Origin: Clostridiaceae bacterium
GTDB taxonomy: Bacteria > Bacillota > Clostridia > Saccharofermentanales > UBA5734
NCBI GenBank assembly: GCA_012523135.1
Contig: JAAYJD010000204.1
Span: forward strand, 1 to 40,644
DNA: 40,644 nucleotides
Reading direction: 5' to 3'
Shown here: piece by piece, positions 28,143 through 36,532 of the stretch
How positions within the stretch are numbered: the stretch's first letter is position 1
Layout of the letters: each line of letters opens with the position of its first letter
Translations under genes and position numbers: made by a program
The notes under the pieces: model-generated
Seen by the model: the letters and a program-made list of their open reading frames with translations, nothing else
Told to the model about the DNA's origin: nothing
Databases searched by the model: none

Positions 28143-28457
28143 ATGCAGAATCAAGAACGCAATGAGCGCACCCACAGCCGGGATATGCGCATCCAGGAGC
28201 CCTTTTTGAACCATTGCCGGCGGGACAAGATCCCGGTGACCATCGAGATGGTCGACCGCAGCGAAAAAAACGGCCAGATCATCGGGTTCGATCATCAGGC
28301 GATTATTCTGGAAGATGAAAATGGTCAGAACATGATCTACAAGAGCGCGATGATTGCGATTCGCCCGCGGGAGGCTGTCAATTATATCTTCAACGATGCC
28401 TACCGCCAGGAGCAGCCCTTAAAGGGCTACCCGGAATACCCCGCAAATTTTTCCTAA
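28143..28457 (+). CDS. hfq: RNA-binding protein Hfq (divergent, with terminal extensions)
   Basis: This Sm-like RNA chaperone forms hexamers that bind small RNAs and mRNAs. The Sm1 motif is recognisable as IQEPFLNHCRRDKIPVTIEM ... GQIIGFDHQAIIL. Sm2 reads MIYKSAMIAIRP where most Hfq proteins have YKHAISTI-P, so the conserved histidine is serine, while the lysine is kept. The 104 residues exceed the typical clostridial length (about 75-85) because of a hydrophilic 15-residue N-terminal extension and an aromatic C-terminal tail (YPEYPANFS). TGGAGG lies 9 nt before the ATG at 28143; the longer ORF start at 28086 has no ribosome site. Position after miaA is the classical hfq locus. The last 39 nt overlap the 3' end of lexA on the other strand. 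Confidence 0.9.
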   Translation: MQNQERNERTHSRDMRIQEPFLNHCRRDKIPVTIEMVDRSEKNGQIIGFDHQAIILEDENGQNMIYKSAMIAIRPREAVNYIFNDAYRQEQPLKGYPEYPANFS

Positions 28458-29048
28458 AACCTGGCATTCAGGCGTGTCAAAGGGAATGGGGCTGTATGCC
28501 GGATTTTCCGGCATCAGCACCATTTTCCCGTCGACGTTGGCCAGGGTCTTGACGGTCGCCTCTTCGCCGACTAGGGCGACGATGATGTCGCCCGGCGTGG
28601 CGGTGCTCTGGCGCCTGACAATGACGTAGTCGTTGTTCAGGATCGCGGCGCCGACCATCGAGTCTCCGTGCACCTTGAGGGCGAAGACATCGCCGTCATC
28701 GGCGAAGAAGTCGGCTGGGAAGGGGAGCGAGCGCTCGATGTTCTCGTGGGCCAGGATGGGCACACCGGCGGTGACTTGGCCGACAACCGGCAGGTAGACC
28801 GGCTTGTCCTCGAACTGGTCCGGAATCGTGATCGCCCGTCTTTTGCCGCTGGAATAACAGATCCGGCCAGAATCCTGCAACCGCTTGAGATGGCCGTGGA
28901 TCGTCGAGGTCGAACGGATGCCGACACCGGCGCATATGTCGCGAACGGCTGGCGGATAGCCTTTTTCCCGGATGTAGTCTACAATAAAATCGTAAACGAG
29001 GTTGACTGTGTCGTCAACATTGGCGCGGGTGAAGCGGTATGTGGACAT
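28419..29048 (-). CDS. lexA: LexA repressor
   Basis: LexA represses SOS genes and undergoes RecA-stimulated self-cleavage after DNA damage. The 209-residue protein has an N-terminal winged helix (YPPAVRDICAGVGIRSTSTIHGHLKRL, recognition helix around residues 45-55). A linker with the Ala-Gly cleavage site follows in QVTAGVPI (A94-G95). The S24-type peptidase domain carries the serine in VHGDSMVGA (S130) and the lysine in EEATVKTL (K167), so it should be self-cleaving. GGAGGTG precedes the ATG. Its promoter overlaps a LexA box, indicating autoregulation. Convergent with hfq, the two coding ends overlap by 39 nt with no terminator between them. Confidence 0.97.
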   Translation of the reverse strand: MSTYRFTRANVDDTVNLVYDFIVDYIREKGYPPAVRDICAGVGIRSTSTIHGHLKRLQDSGRICYSSGKRRAITIPDQFEDKPVYLPVVGQVTAGVPILAHENIERSLPFPADFFADDGDVFALKVHGDSMVGAAILNNDYVIVRRQSTATPGDIIVALVGEEATVKTLANVDGKMVLMPENPAYSPIPFDTPECQVLGKICGVFRVAL

Positions 29049-29089
29049 GGCGGCACCTCCGGTTGATCAAGCGTACAACATTTAACCTG

Positions 29090-29118
29090 ATTGTAACAAG
29101 CCTGTTTGGTTTTGTCAA
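29090..29118 (-). promoter_or_regulatory. Sigma-A promoter of lexA
   Basis: On the minus strand perfect TTGACA (29118-29113), 17 nt and TACAAT (29095-29090) precede lexA by about 40 nt. The -35 shares bases with the LexA box. Confidence 0.9.
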
Positions 29119-29129
29119 ACTTTTGTTCG
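29116..29129 (-). promoter_or_regulatory. LexA (SOS) box at the lexA promoter
   Basis: Minus-strand CGAACAAAAGTTTG matches the Gram-positive consensus CGAAC-N4-GTTCG at nine of ten arm positions. It overlaps the -35 of lexA, as expected for autorepression. It lies about 30 bp upstream of the -35 of the divergent gene. Confidence 0.8.
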
Positions 29130-29158
29130 CCCAAACAAACAAGAAATAACGGCGGCAG

Positions 29159-29187
29159 GTGAAATGTGGCGCCAGATACGCTATAAT
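29159..29187 (+). promoter_or_regulatory. Promoter of the membrane protein gene divergent from lexA
   Basis: GTGAAA (4 of 6), 17 nt and a perfect TATAAT (29182-29187) predict a start near 29194, giving a 27-nt leader. Confidence 0.65.
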
Positions 29188-29220
29188 CACTTGTGACATT
29201 GCTCGATTGCGAGGAACGGT

Positions 29221-29790
29221 ATGGTGGTTGATCAGATTAAAAAGGCGGCCAGGCGCATCGGCAGCAAGATCCAGACGGGTTTTGCCGTGCTGGGTGAGCA
29301 GCTGCGCGCGTTCGGCGAGGCCGTTTCCGGACGCGTCAGGACATGGACTGACGCGCGCCGCAGCCACACGGCGCAGGCCCCGATCCGGCGTGTCGGTCTT
29401 GAGAACCGCCTGGACAATACCGCCCAGGTGACGCAGCTGATCAACCAGAACAAGAAGTCGCCCAAACGGATCCGCCCGATCCGCCGTCTCAGCCGCCAGC
29501 GGGTGTACCGGCTGCAGGGCTATACAACCGTCTCCAAGATCAACAGCCGCAGAAAATCGGAAAAGCGCCAGCGCCAGCTGCGCCAGCTGCTTTTGTATCT
29601 GATCATCATCCTGGTGGTGATCATGCTGTTTTACCTGTACAACCCGATCCGAGATCTGGCGGAGTGGTACCGGATCATCGGCATCCGTGATATCAAGGAC
29701 CTGACCGGAACGACCGGATCCCTAACACCGTCGGTTTCACCAGCCCTGACACCCACGCTAACTCCCACGGCGATAACGCCCACATCCTGA
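29221..29790 (+). CDS. Single-pass membrane protein of unknown function, divergent from lexA
   Basis: I do not recognise the family. The 189-residue protein has a highly basic N-terminal region of about 120 residues (many Arg/Lys; PKRIRPIRRLSRQR, SRRKSEKRQRQLRQ). One hydrophobic helix follows at about residues 122-140 (LLLYLIIILVVIMLFYLY), then a short tail ending in Ser/Thr/Pro repeats such as TPTLTPTAITPT. By the positive-inside rule the basic part is cytoplasmic and the tail outside. There is no LysM domain, signal peptidase site or enzyme motif. GAGG lies 6 nt before the ATG. In Bacillus the gene divergent from lexA is yneA, a small membrane division inhibitor of the SOS response. This gene occupies the same position with a different architecture, so an SOS role is a hypothesis only. 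Confidence 0.75.
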   Translation: MVVDQIKKAARRIGSKIQTGFAVLGEQLRAFGEAVSGRVRTWTDARRSHTAQAPIRRVGLENRLDNTAQVTQLINQNKKSPKRIRPIRRLSRQRVYRLQGYTTVSKINSRRKSEKRQRQLRQLLLYLIIILVVIMLFYLYNPIRDLAEWYRIIGIRDIKDLTGTTGSLTPSVSPALTPTLTPTAITPTS

Positions 29791-29833
29791 CCTGGCGGGA
29801 AGGCTTGGGCAGCTTGTTTCCTGTGCTATCTCT

Positions 29834-29863
29834 AACTAGGCAAAATAATAATTATGTCTAGTT
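29834..29863. repeat. AT-rich inverted repeat between two convergent genes
   Basis: AACTAG and CTAGTT flank an AT-rich centre with ATAATTAT, in the 93-nt gap between the membrane protein and the acetyltransferase. It may act as a weak bidirectional terminator, but the stem is short. Confidence 0.35.
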
Positions 29864-29883
29864 CAAAAGAGGTCAAAACCGGA

Positions 29884-30435
29884 TTAGCGGCTTTTAGCCT
29901 CTTCCGGGGCCTTCCGGCGCAGTTGATTGACGTCGCAGGTCATCAGAACCAAATCCAGCCAGCGATCCTGTTTCCAGCCCACACGCGGCAGTTGGCCGCT
30001 GATCACAAATCCGAATTGTTCATGAAAGCGAATGCTCGCTGCGTTGCCGCTGTCGATCGCCGCGACGATCGTCTGCAAATCACTGCGGGCCGCCTGCTCC
30101 AGGATCCGCTGCATCAGCTGTTTGCCGATGCCCTGGCCTGCGTATTCCGGCAGCACGTAGATCGAGTTCTCCGCACTGGGCCAATAACCTTCTGGTGCGC
30201 GAAAATCCGACAAGCAGCTGTATCCGACGATCCGGTCCTGAGCGACGGCCACCCAGACCCGATGCGCCGGCGTGTCCTGGTGCTTCTGCAGCCAGCTTGC
30301 CGTCTCCGCCAGGTCCATCGCCCGATAGCGCCAGCTGCTGGTCGTATGCCGGATAAACCAGACCATGAGCGCTTGAATCCCCGCCGCGTCCCCATTTTGG
30401 GCAAGCTGGATTTGTACGTTTCGAGCTTCTGGCAT
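29884..30435 (-). CDS. GNAT acetyltransferase, phosphinothricin/L-amino acid N-acyltransferase type, with upstream LexA box
   Basis: This 183-residue GNAT resembles the Pat/YncA/MddA group that acetylates amino-acid-like amines such as phosphinothricin, methionine sulfoximine or related compounds. It shows an RIVGYSCLSDFR strand, SIYVLPEYAGQGIGKQLMQRIL as motif A with the Q-x-x-G-x-G/A acetyl-CoA loop, and the group-typical AAIDSGNAASIRFHEQFGF followed by VGWKQDRWLDLVLM. The ORF-track start is a TTG at 30456 inside a LexA box. The ATG at 30435 with AGGGGA 7 nt upstream is the sensible start. A perfect SOS box lies between promoter and ribosome site, so expression is probably induced by DNA damage. 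Acetyltransferase identity is firm; the substrate is unknown. Confidence 0.88.
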   Translation of the reverse strand: MPEARNVQIQLAQNGDAAGIQALMVWFIRHTTSSWRYRAMDLAETASWLQKHQDTPAHRVWVAVAQDRIVGYSCLSDFRAPEGYWPSAENSIYVLPEYAGQGIGKQLMQRILEQAARSDLQTIVAAIDSGNAASIRFHEQFGFVISGQLPRVGWKQDRWLDLVLMTCDVNQLRRKAPEEAKSR

Positions 30436-30449
30436 AAACTGTTCCCCTA

Positions 30450-30463
30450 CGAACAAATGTTCG
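30450..30463 (-). promoter_or_regulatory. Perfect LexA (SOS) box upstream of the GNAT gene
   Basis: CGAACAAATGTTCG (CGAACATTTGTTCG on the minus strand) has both 5-base arms of the Gram-positive LexA consensus intact. It lies 15-28 nt before the start codon and about 20-35 nt after the predicted transcription start, where bound LexA would block elongation or initiation. lexA itself is 1.4 kb away. Confidence 0.85.
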
Positions 30464-30490
30464 TTTAATCAGGACGACTGAAACAAACCC

Positions 30491-30499
30491 ATTATAGCA
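30491..30499 (-). promoter_or_regulatory. Extended -10 promoter of the GNAT gene
   Basis: On the minus strand TGCTATAAT combines a perfect -10 (30496-30491) with an extended TG; the -35 (TGCGCA) is poor. It lies about 55 nt before the start codon. Confidence 0.6.
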
Positions 30500-30522
30500 A
30501 TTCATCAGGGTTATGCGCACGC

Positions 30523-30550
30523 TTGCTTAATTAAATCACAACGTTATAAT
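30523..30550 (+). promoter_or_regulatory. Promoter of the ABC permease gene, positioned for a leaderless mRNA
   Basis: TTGCTT (30523-30528), 16 nt and perfect TATAAT (30545-30550) end six bases before the ATG at 30557, so the predicted +1 falls on or next to the start codon. Confidence 0.65.
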
Positions 30551-30556
30551 GTCGTT

Positions 30557-33500
30557 ATGGTTTTACGCAACAGTATATTGCACATCATTCGAACACCGGT
30601 CAAAACCCTGCTTTTTTTGTTGCTTCTGACGCTCTTGACCGCACTTTTAGGCCAGGGACTGGCCATGCAGGCTGGCAGTCAGGCCATGTTGGCGGCCGCC
30701 GATCAGACGTTTACGACGGTTGTTCAGATCGACGGTCCGTCACAGGACGAATCAGCACGCGCCGCCATCGGACAGCTGTCTGTCCATCCGGTTGTCCAGG
30801 CCGTGGACATCGAGCGATCAGCCAGCGCCTGGATCGAATCGGCTCAGGTTCCGCAGCAGGAACCTGCCCTGTCCCACTTGGCCATCTTGCATTTTACCGT
30901 TAACCATTTCATGGATAGCGGAGCGATTGTCGGCATCATCCAGACGGTCTATTTCGGGCGCGAACTCCGGGAAAACATCTATATCTCCCTGTCCCCTGCC
31001 GATCTCAACGGCCAGACGCTGCCTCTCCAGTGGCAAAAGGGACACCATTATGTGGCGCTGGGCTTCATGTTCCCGACCCAAACGCCCATGAAGCAGTTTA
31101 CCATTGCACCGAACCTGGGCTATGCGCCGATCAAGGCACCGCACCTGGATCTCGGCCTCTTGCCGGCTATCCTGGATATCACGGAGCATGAGGACCTGGA
31201 GCCGGTCTGGCAAGATCTGGCGCAAGTCTGCCAGGTTTTGGATGCTTCATTTGCCGTGACAGCCTCCAGCGCCATTGAGATTTCCAGTCCTTTTTACCAG
31301 CGTGAGACTTACCTGACCGGCGGCCGCTTGTTCACCGAGGCTGAAGTTGCCGCTGGTGCAGATGTCTGCCTGATCAGCGACCGTCTGGCCGGACTGCTCG
31401 GATTGACCAGCGGCGATCAGGTGTTCCTGAACCTGCACGGCGGTGCTTCCGGCCAGATGGAACAGAGCTATTGGCCGGAACCAGAAGACAGCGACAATTT
31501 TGTTCACAAGGCGTCCTTCCGGATCGTCGGCACCTTCAAGGACGTGGAAAGCCAGCAGTTCCAGATCTATGTCCCGCTGGCTGACTGGGCCGGTCAGCAG
31601 GCCGCTTCCAGCCAGCTGGCACGGTTCAAGATCGTCAACAGCCAGGTGGAGCGTTTCACAAAAGCCGCGACCGGTCAGTTGCCGGAGACCTGCAGCCTGA
31701 CCGTGTTCGACCAGGGTTATGCTGAGGCCGTCAAGCCGATCCATGCGTTGCGGGCCATGGCCCTGCGGCTGGCTGGGGGAACCTTGGCTGCCACGCTCCT
31801 GACGTTGTTGCTGTTCGTCCACCTGCAGATCAGCAAGCAGCGGGACAGTGCCCGGATCATGCTGGCCCTGGGCAGCGGCCGGCGCCGGACCTGGGCCAGT
31901 CTGGTCTTGAGCTGCATCCTGTTAGGCTCGTTAGCCGCCCTGCTTGGCTCTGTTATCGGTGTCCTGACAGCCGGTTCGGTGACGCAAAAGATCTGGCTGG
32001 CCATGCAGCAAGTACCGGAAACCGACCTGCGTTACAGCATCCGCAAGCTGGCCCCGCTGGTTTTGTTCAGCGCTGAACTGCCCACTGCCGGCCGCCAGCC
32101 GTGGCTGGCCGGCGGTCTGATTATTGTCCTGATGCTGATCCTGGCGTCACTGGCCGCGCTCCGGCTGGTCCTGCACCAGGCGCGTGCGCCGGGCGTTGCT
32201 GACGACTTGCCCCCGGGCAGGCCCAGGCGAGCGCACACGCGGCATCCGGTCGTGCACAGTCTGTCGCTTCGGCCGCTGGCGCTGCGCATGGCTTTGCTGG
32301 CCATCTGGCGTCGGCCGGCCCGCAGCCTGATCATCCCGGCGGTCAGCCTGGTCTTGTCCGCCCTGGTCGTGCTGCTGGGGCAGACACAGACTCATCAGGC
32401 CGCCCAGCTGGCCAGCGTGCATGAGCGCATCCCGGTCCGGGCCTGGTTTACCACCTACCAGGGCACGCGCAACTATAATTTCGGCCTGTCTATGACCAAC
32501 GATGTTAACGATGTCTTTTTTAGCAAACCGGACCGACCGGATCTGGACTGGCGCAGAACCTTCATGCAGGGACAAAGCACCGGGTTGACGCCAGCTGAAG
32601 CCCAGGCGGAACGTGAGCAGATGCTCGCAGCGACGCCGGATATCCGGGATCGGGCGCTCAGCGCACGTTTCCGTTATGGTCTGCAAGGCAAAGTCGCCTC
32701 GGCCGACGGCACACCGGCAGAGCCTGCGCCGCCCTTATGGCCGGTGATCCCCGAGCACAACAATGCGTGGGGCTACGACTGGTTCGTCCAGGAAGTGCTC
32801 ACGTATGACGACTTGATCTTTACCGAGGACCTGATGCTGACCCCCGCCTTCATGCAGCAGGCGCTGGCGGTCACCTTCCTGGCCGGTTACGACAACCAGA
32901 GCTTCAAGCGGGCGGAAGCCATCTGTGTCCTGCCGGAGGACCTGATGCAGGCCCAGGGCGCCGCTTTGGGCGACACCATTCGCCTGACCGCCTACCTGGT
33001 TGTCGGCGACGCCCAGATCCTGGTCGATGTCTGGGATGTGCGCGTCGTCGGCAGCTACCAGCGCCAGGCCCGCGCGCCGACGCTCTATATGCCCTGGCTG
33101 CTGTTGTTTGAAAACGAATTCATACCGGACGGCATCTTCCAGAACATGCCGGACCGTGACCTGGAAATGCCGGTCAAGCAGCTCCTGCCGGGCGAATTTC
33201 TGGCCGAACCGGTTTACAGCGCCGTGCTGATCCTGGACGGGACTGACGATCTGACCGCGTTTAAAGACCGCCTGGAGGATCTGGACTTTACGGAATCGGG
33301 CAAGCTGGGCGGCCGGCGCATCGCCGTCGTCATCGACGACAAGGAGCTGGCGGAAACCGTTCAGACCCTGACGCGCCAACTGCGCCTGATGGACCTGCTG
33401 ATCCCCGGCGTGCTCCTGTTGACGGCCGTGATCGGGTTCGTCGTGTCCTGGCTGCTGTCGCGCCATCGCGTGCGCGAATATGCCCTGATGCGCAGCCTGG

Positions 33501-33727
33501 GCAACGGTCATGCCGGTGCCTTCCTGGCGTTTTTCCTGGAGCAGGCCATCTTGTATGCCACAGGTCTCCTGCCGGTTCTGGTCTGGTTGCTGACCACCGG
33601 CCAGATGCAGGGCCGGGCAGCCAATCTGACAGGTTTGTTTGCGCTTTGCTACGGCTGTGGGATTGTTCTATCGATCAGCGTTTTACGCCATCGCTCGGTG
33701 CTGGATGTGCTGCTCGATCCGTCATGA
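30557..33727 (+). CDS. FtsX/MacB-type ABC transporter permease
   Basis: This large membrane subunit (1056 residues) belongs to a type VII (MacB/LolC/FtsX-like) ABC transporter. An N-terminal helix (about residues 14-36, TLLFLLLLTLLTALLGQGLA) leads to an extracytoplasmic domain of about 350 residues. A first FtsX module follows with helices near 400-422, 443-470 and 517-538. After a helix near 590 there is a second external domain (to about 940). The final FtsX module has helices near 945-972, 985-1013 and 1020-1040. The IMLALGSGRRRTW and YALMRSLGNGHAGAF segments are the FtsX coupling motifs that contact the ATPase. Such systems work as mechanotransmitters or exporters of lipids or peptides; the substrate is unknown. 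No Shine-Dalgarno precedes the ATG and the promoter sits right against it. Its stop overlaps an ATG that is not the preferred start of the next gene. Confidence 0.9.
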   Translation: MVLRNSILHIIRTPVKTLLFLLLLTLLTALLGQGLAMQAGSQAMLAAADQTFTTVVQIDGPSQDESARAAIGQLSVHPVVQAVDIERSASAWIESAQVPQQEPALSHLAILHFTVNHFMDSGAIVGIIQTVYFGRELRENIYISLSPADLNGQTLPLQWQKGHHYVALGFMFPTQTPMKQFTIAPNLGYAPIKAPHLDLGLLPAILDITEHEDLEPVWQDLAQVCQVLDASFAVTASSAIEISSPFYQRETYLTGGRLFTEAEVAAGADVCLISDRLAGLLGLTSGDQVFLNLHGGASGQMEQSYWPEPEDSDNFVHKASFRIVGTFKDVESQQFQIYVPLADWAGQQAASSQLARFKIVNSQVERFTKAATGQLPETCSLTVFDQGYAEAVKPIHALRAMALRLAGGTLAATLLTLLLFVHLQISKQRDSARIMLALGSGRRRTWASLVLSCILLGSLAALLGSVIGVLTAGSVTQKIWLAMQQVPETDLRYSIRKLAPLVLFSAELPTAGRQPWLAGGLIIVLMLILASLAALRLVLHQARAPGVADDLPPGRPRRAHTRHPVVHSLSLRPLALRMALLAIWRRPARSLIIPAVSLVLSALVVLLGQTQTHQAAQLASVHERIPVRAWFTTYQGTRNYNFGLSMTNDVNDVFFSKPDRPDLDWRRTFMQGQSTGLTPAEAQAEREQMLAATPDIRDRALSARFRYGLQGKVASADGTPAEPAPPLWPVIPEHNNAWGYDWFVQEVLTYDDLIFTEDLMLTPAFMQQALAVTFLAGYDNQSFKRAEAICVLPEDLMQAQGAALGDTIRLTAYLVVGDAQILVDVWDVRVVGSYQRQARAPTLYMPWLLLFENEFIPDGIFQNMPDRDLEMPVKQLLPGEFLAEPVYSAVLILDGTDDLTAFKDRLEDLDFTESGKLGGRRIAVVIDDKELAETVQTLTRQLRLMDLLIPGVLLLTAVIGFVVSWLLSRHRVREYALMRSLGNGHAGAFLAFFLEQAILYATGLLPVLVWLLTTGQMQGRAANLTGLFALCYGCGIVLSISVLRHRSVLDVLLDPS

Positions 33728-33744
33728 TGAAGGGAGATCCTGGC

Positions 33745-34440
<696 letters not shown>

Positions 34441-36129
34441 CGGCGCTGACCACGGCGCGCAGCGAGGATTTGCTGATGCTCGAGCTGACGCCGGCGCCGA
34501 TGTAAAGCTTGTTGCCGCCATTCTGGACCTGGACATAGGTGATCGCCTTGGAGGTTGAACCGCGCTCCAGGGCGTGCTCGTGGTAGGTCGTGATCTCAAG
34601 CGGACTGCCCAGGTACTGGCGCAGCGCCTGGCAGAAAGCGTCGAGCAGACCGTTGCCCGTGCCGGTAACCGATACGGCCCGGCCGTCGTGCTGCAGCGTT
34701 CCGGAAAAAGCGACATGCTGGTCGTCGACCATTTCTTCCTTGTAGCCGGTCAGCATCAGGGGCTTCATCAGGTTGACATAAGTATCCTGGAAAAGCTGGT
34801 GGATTTCATCGGGCTTCAGCTCGCGCTGCTGCTGGTCCGAAACCGCGGTTACAATCTGGCTGAAAGCCTGCTGGACCGGTTTGGGCAGCAGGAGGCCGTA
34901 GAACTGCTCGAGGATGTAGGCGACGCCGCCCTTGCCCGACTGGCTGTTGATCCGGATGATCGGCTCGTAGCTGCGCCCGACATCGATCGGGTCGATCGGC
35001 AGGTAGGGCACGCTCCAGGGCCCCTGCCGCTTGCGGAATGCGGCCAGCCCCTTGTTGATCGCGTCCTGGTGCGAGCCGGAGAAGGCTGTGTAGACGAGCT
35101 TGCCAGCATACGGGTGACGCGGCGGAACGGCCATGTGCGTCGTCTCCTCGTAGATGTCGATCAGCCCGTTGATATCCGACAAGTCGAGGCCGGGGTCGAT
35201 GCCCTGGGAAAAGAGGTTCAGGGCCAGGGCGACCAGGTCGGCGTTGCCGGTCCGCTCGCCGTTGCCGAATAAGGTGCCTTCGACCCGTTCGGCTCCGGCC
35301 AGCAGGCCGAGTTCGGTCGCCGCCACGGCGGTGCCGCGATCATTGTGCGCATGCAGGCTGACGATGATCGCGTCGCGATGCCGGGTGCTGCGGCAGAAAT
35401 ACTCGATCTGGTCGGCGTAGATATTGGGCGTTGACATCTCAACGGTCGCCGGCAGGTTGATGATCACCTTGTTTTCCGGTGTCGGCTGCCAGACATCGCA
35501 GACCGCGTCGCAGATGCGCACCGCAAAATCCAGCTCCGTGCCGGTGAAGCTTTCCGGGGAATACTCGAACTCGAACGCCGTACCGGACGTCTCCCGGCCG
35601 GCTATCTCCCGGATCAGGCGGGCGCCGCTGACCGCCAGTTCCAGGCACTGCTCCTGGTCCATGCTGAACACGACCTCACGCTGCAGCACCGAGGTGGAGT
35701 TGTAGAGGTGAACCACCGCCTTCTTGCAGCCTTCGAGGGCGGCAAACGTCTTCTCGATGATGTGCGGGCGCGACTGGGTCAGGACCTGGATGGCGACGTC
35801 GTCAGGGATCAGGTCGTTCTCGATCAGGTGGCGCGTAAAGGCGAACTCGGTGTCCGAAGCCGCCGGGAAACCGATTTCGATGGTCTTGAAGCCCATCTCG
35901 ACCAGTTTGCGGAAAAAGCGCAGCTTCTGGTTCAGGTTCATCGGCACTTCGAGGGCCTGGTTGCCGTCGCGCAGGTCGACGCTGCACCAGAGCGGCGCCC
36001 GGGTGAGCTTACGGCCGGGCCACTGCCGGTCCGGCAGGCTGACCGGCTGGTAAGATGCGTATTTCTGGTAATTTTTCATGTGTGCCTCCTCCCTGCTTTC
36101 CCGTGAAGTCCGGGGACACCCGGGAAAAC

Positions 36130-36169
36130 AAAAAACCTTCCGTCTCAATAAATCTTGAGACGAAAGGTT
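36130..36169 (-). terminator. T-box terminator upstream of leuA
   Basis: AACCTTTCGTCTCAA and TTGAGACGGAAGGTT form a 15-bp stem with one mismatch and a 6-nt loop, followed by six T on the minus strand. Confidence 0.93.
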
Positions 36170-36443
36170 AAACTTCCGCGGTACCACTCACCTTCACTTC
36201 CCTGCCGGGAAATGCACTTGCCGGATACGGGCCGGGGCCGATATCCTGTCCCTGTAGCGGGAGACACCCGATATCGCTTACTGGACCGGTCGTTCGGCGA
36301 TATGCACTCCGGGGCGAGTTCGGTCCGGGTGCCATACCGCTTCACACCAGCTGGCGGCTCTCTGAAATGGTTTCCCTAACCTACTGTTCCCCATCGACGT
36401 GACAGAGGATCAAATTATCGTGGTGCACAGGCTCAGCCTGATG
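36130..36443 (-). promoter_or_regulatory. T-box leader of leuA (uncharged tRNA-Leu sensor)
   Basis: On the minus strand the 300-nt leader has the T-box hallmarks in order. A Stem I region carries the AGTA loop-E motif in GGGGAACAGTAGG and the AGAGAG...GCTGGTG distal elements. A candidate specifier is GAACTC, reading CTC for leucine. The T-box sequence GAGTGGTACCGCGG (around 36177-36192) pairs with tRNA NCCA, and a terminator follows. Together these predict read-through when tRNA-Leu is uncharged. The specifier assignment is inferred from the position and the leuA context. Confidence 0.9.
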
Positions 36444-36450
36444 TGCTCCT

Positions 36451-36480
36451 AATGTATCACAGGATCAGGCGCAACGTCAA
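36451..36480 (-). promoter_or_regulatory. Promoter of the leuA T-box transcript
   Basis: TTGACG (36480-36475), 18 nt and TACATT (36456-36451), the latter preceded by an extended TGA, place transcription start near 36443 at the head of the T-box leader. Confidence 0.65.
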
Positions 36481-36512
36481 GCACACGAAACGGGTGCTTT
36501 TCTGTCTCTTTT

Positions 36513-36532
36513 CTGATCTTAGGCCAGATCAG
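36513..36532 (-). other. Hairpin at the lacI-family gene stop codon
   Basis: CTGATCT-GGCCTA-AGATCAG forms a perfect 7-bp stem straddling the stop codon region. The minus-strand tail is A-rich (AAAAGAGACAG), so it is not a standard terminator. Read-through into the leuA promoter region is possible. Confidence 0.35.

Noticed and set aside
30436-30456. TTG start at 30456 for the acetyltransferase given in the ORF track
   Set aside because: The TTG is inside the LexA box and has no ribosome site; the ATG at 30435 has a good one.
29854-30468. A 204-codon plus-strand open frame opposite the acetyltransferase
   Set aside because: It is antisense to a well-supported GNAT gene, has no ribosome site and no recognisable domain.
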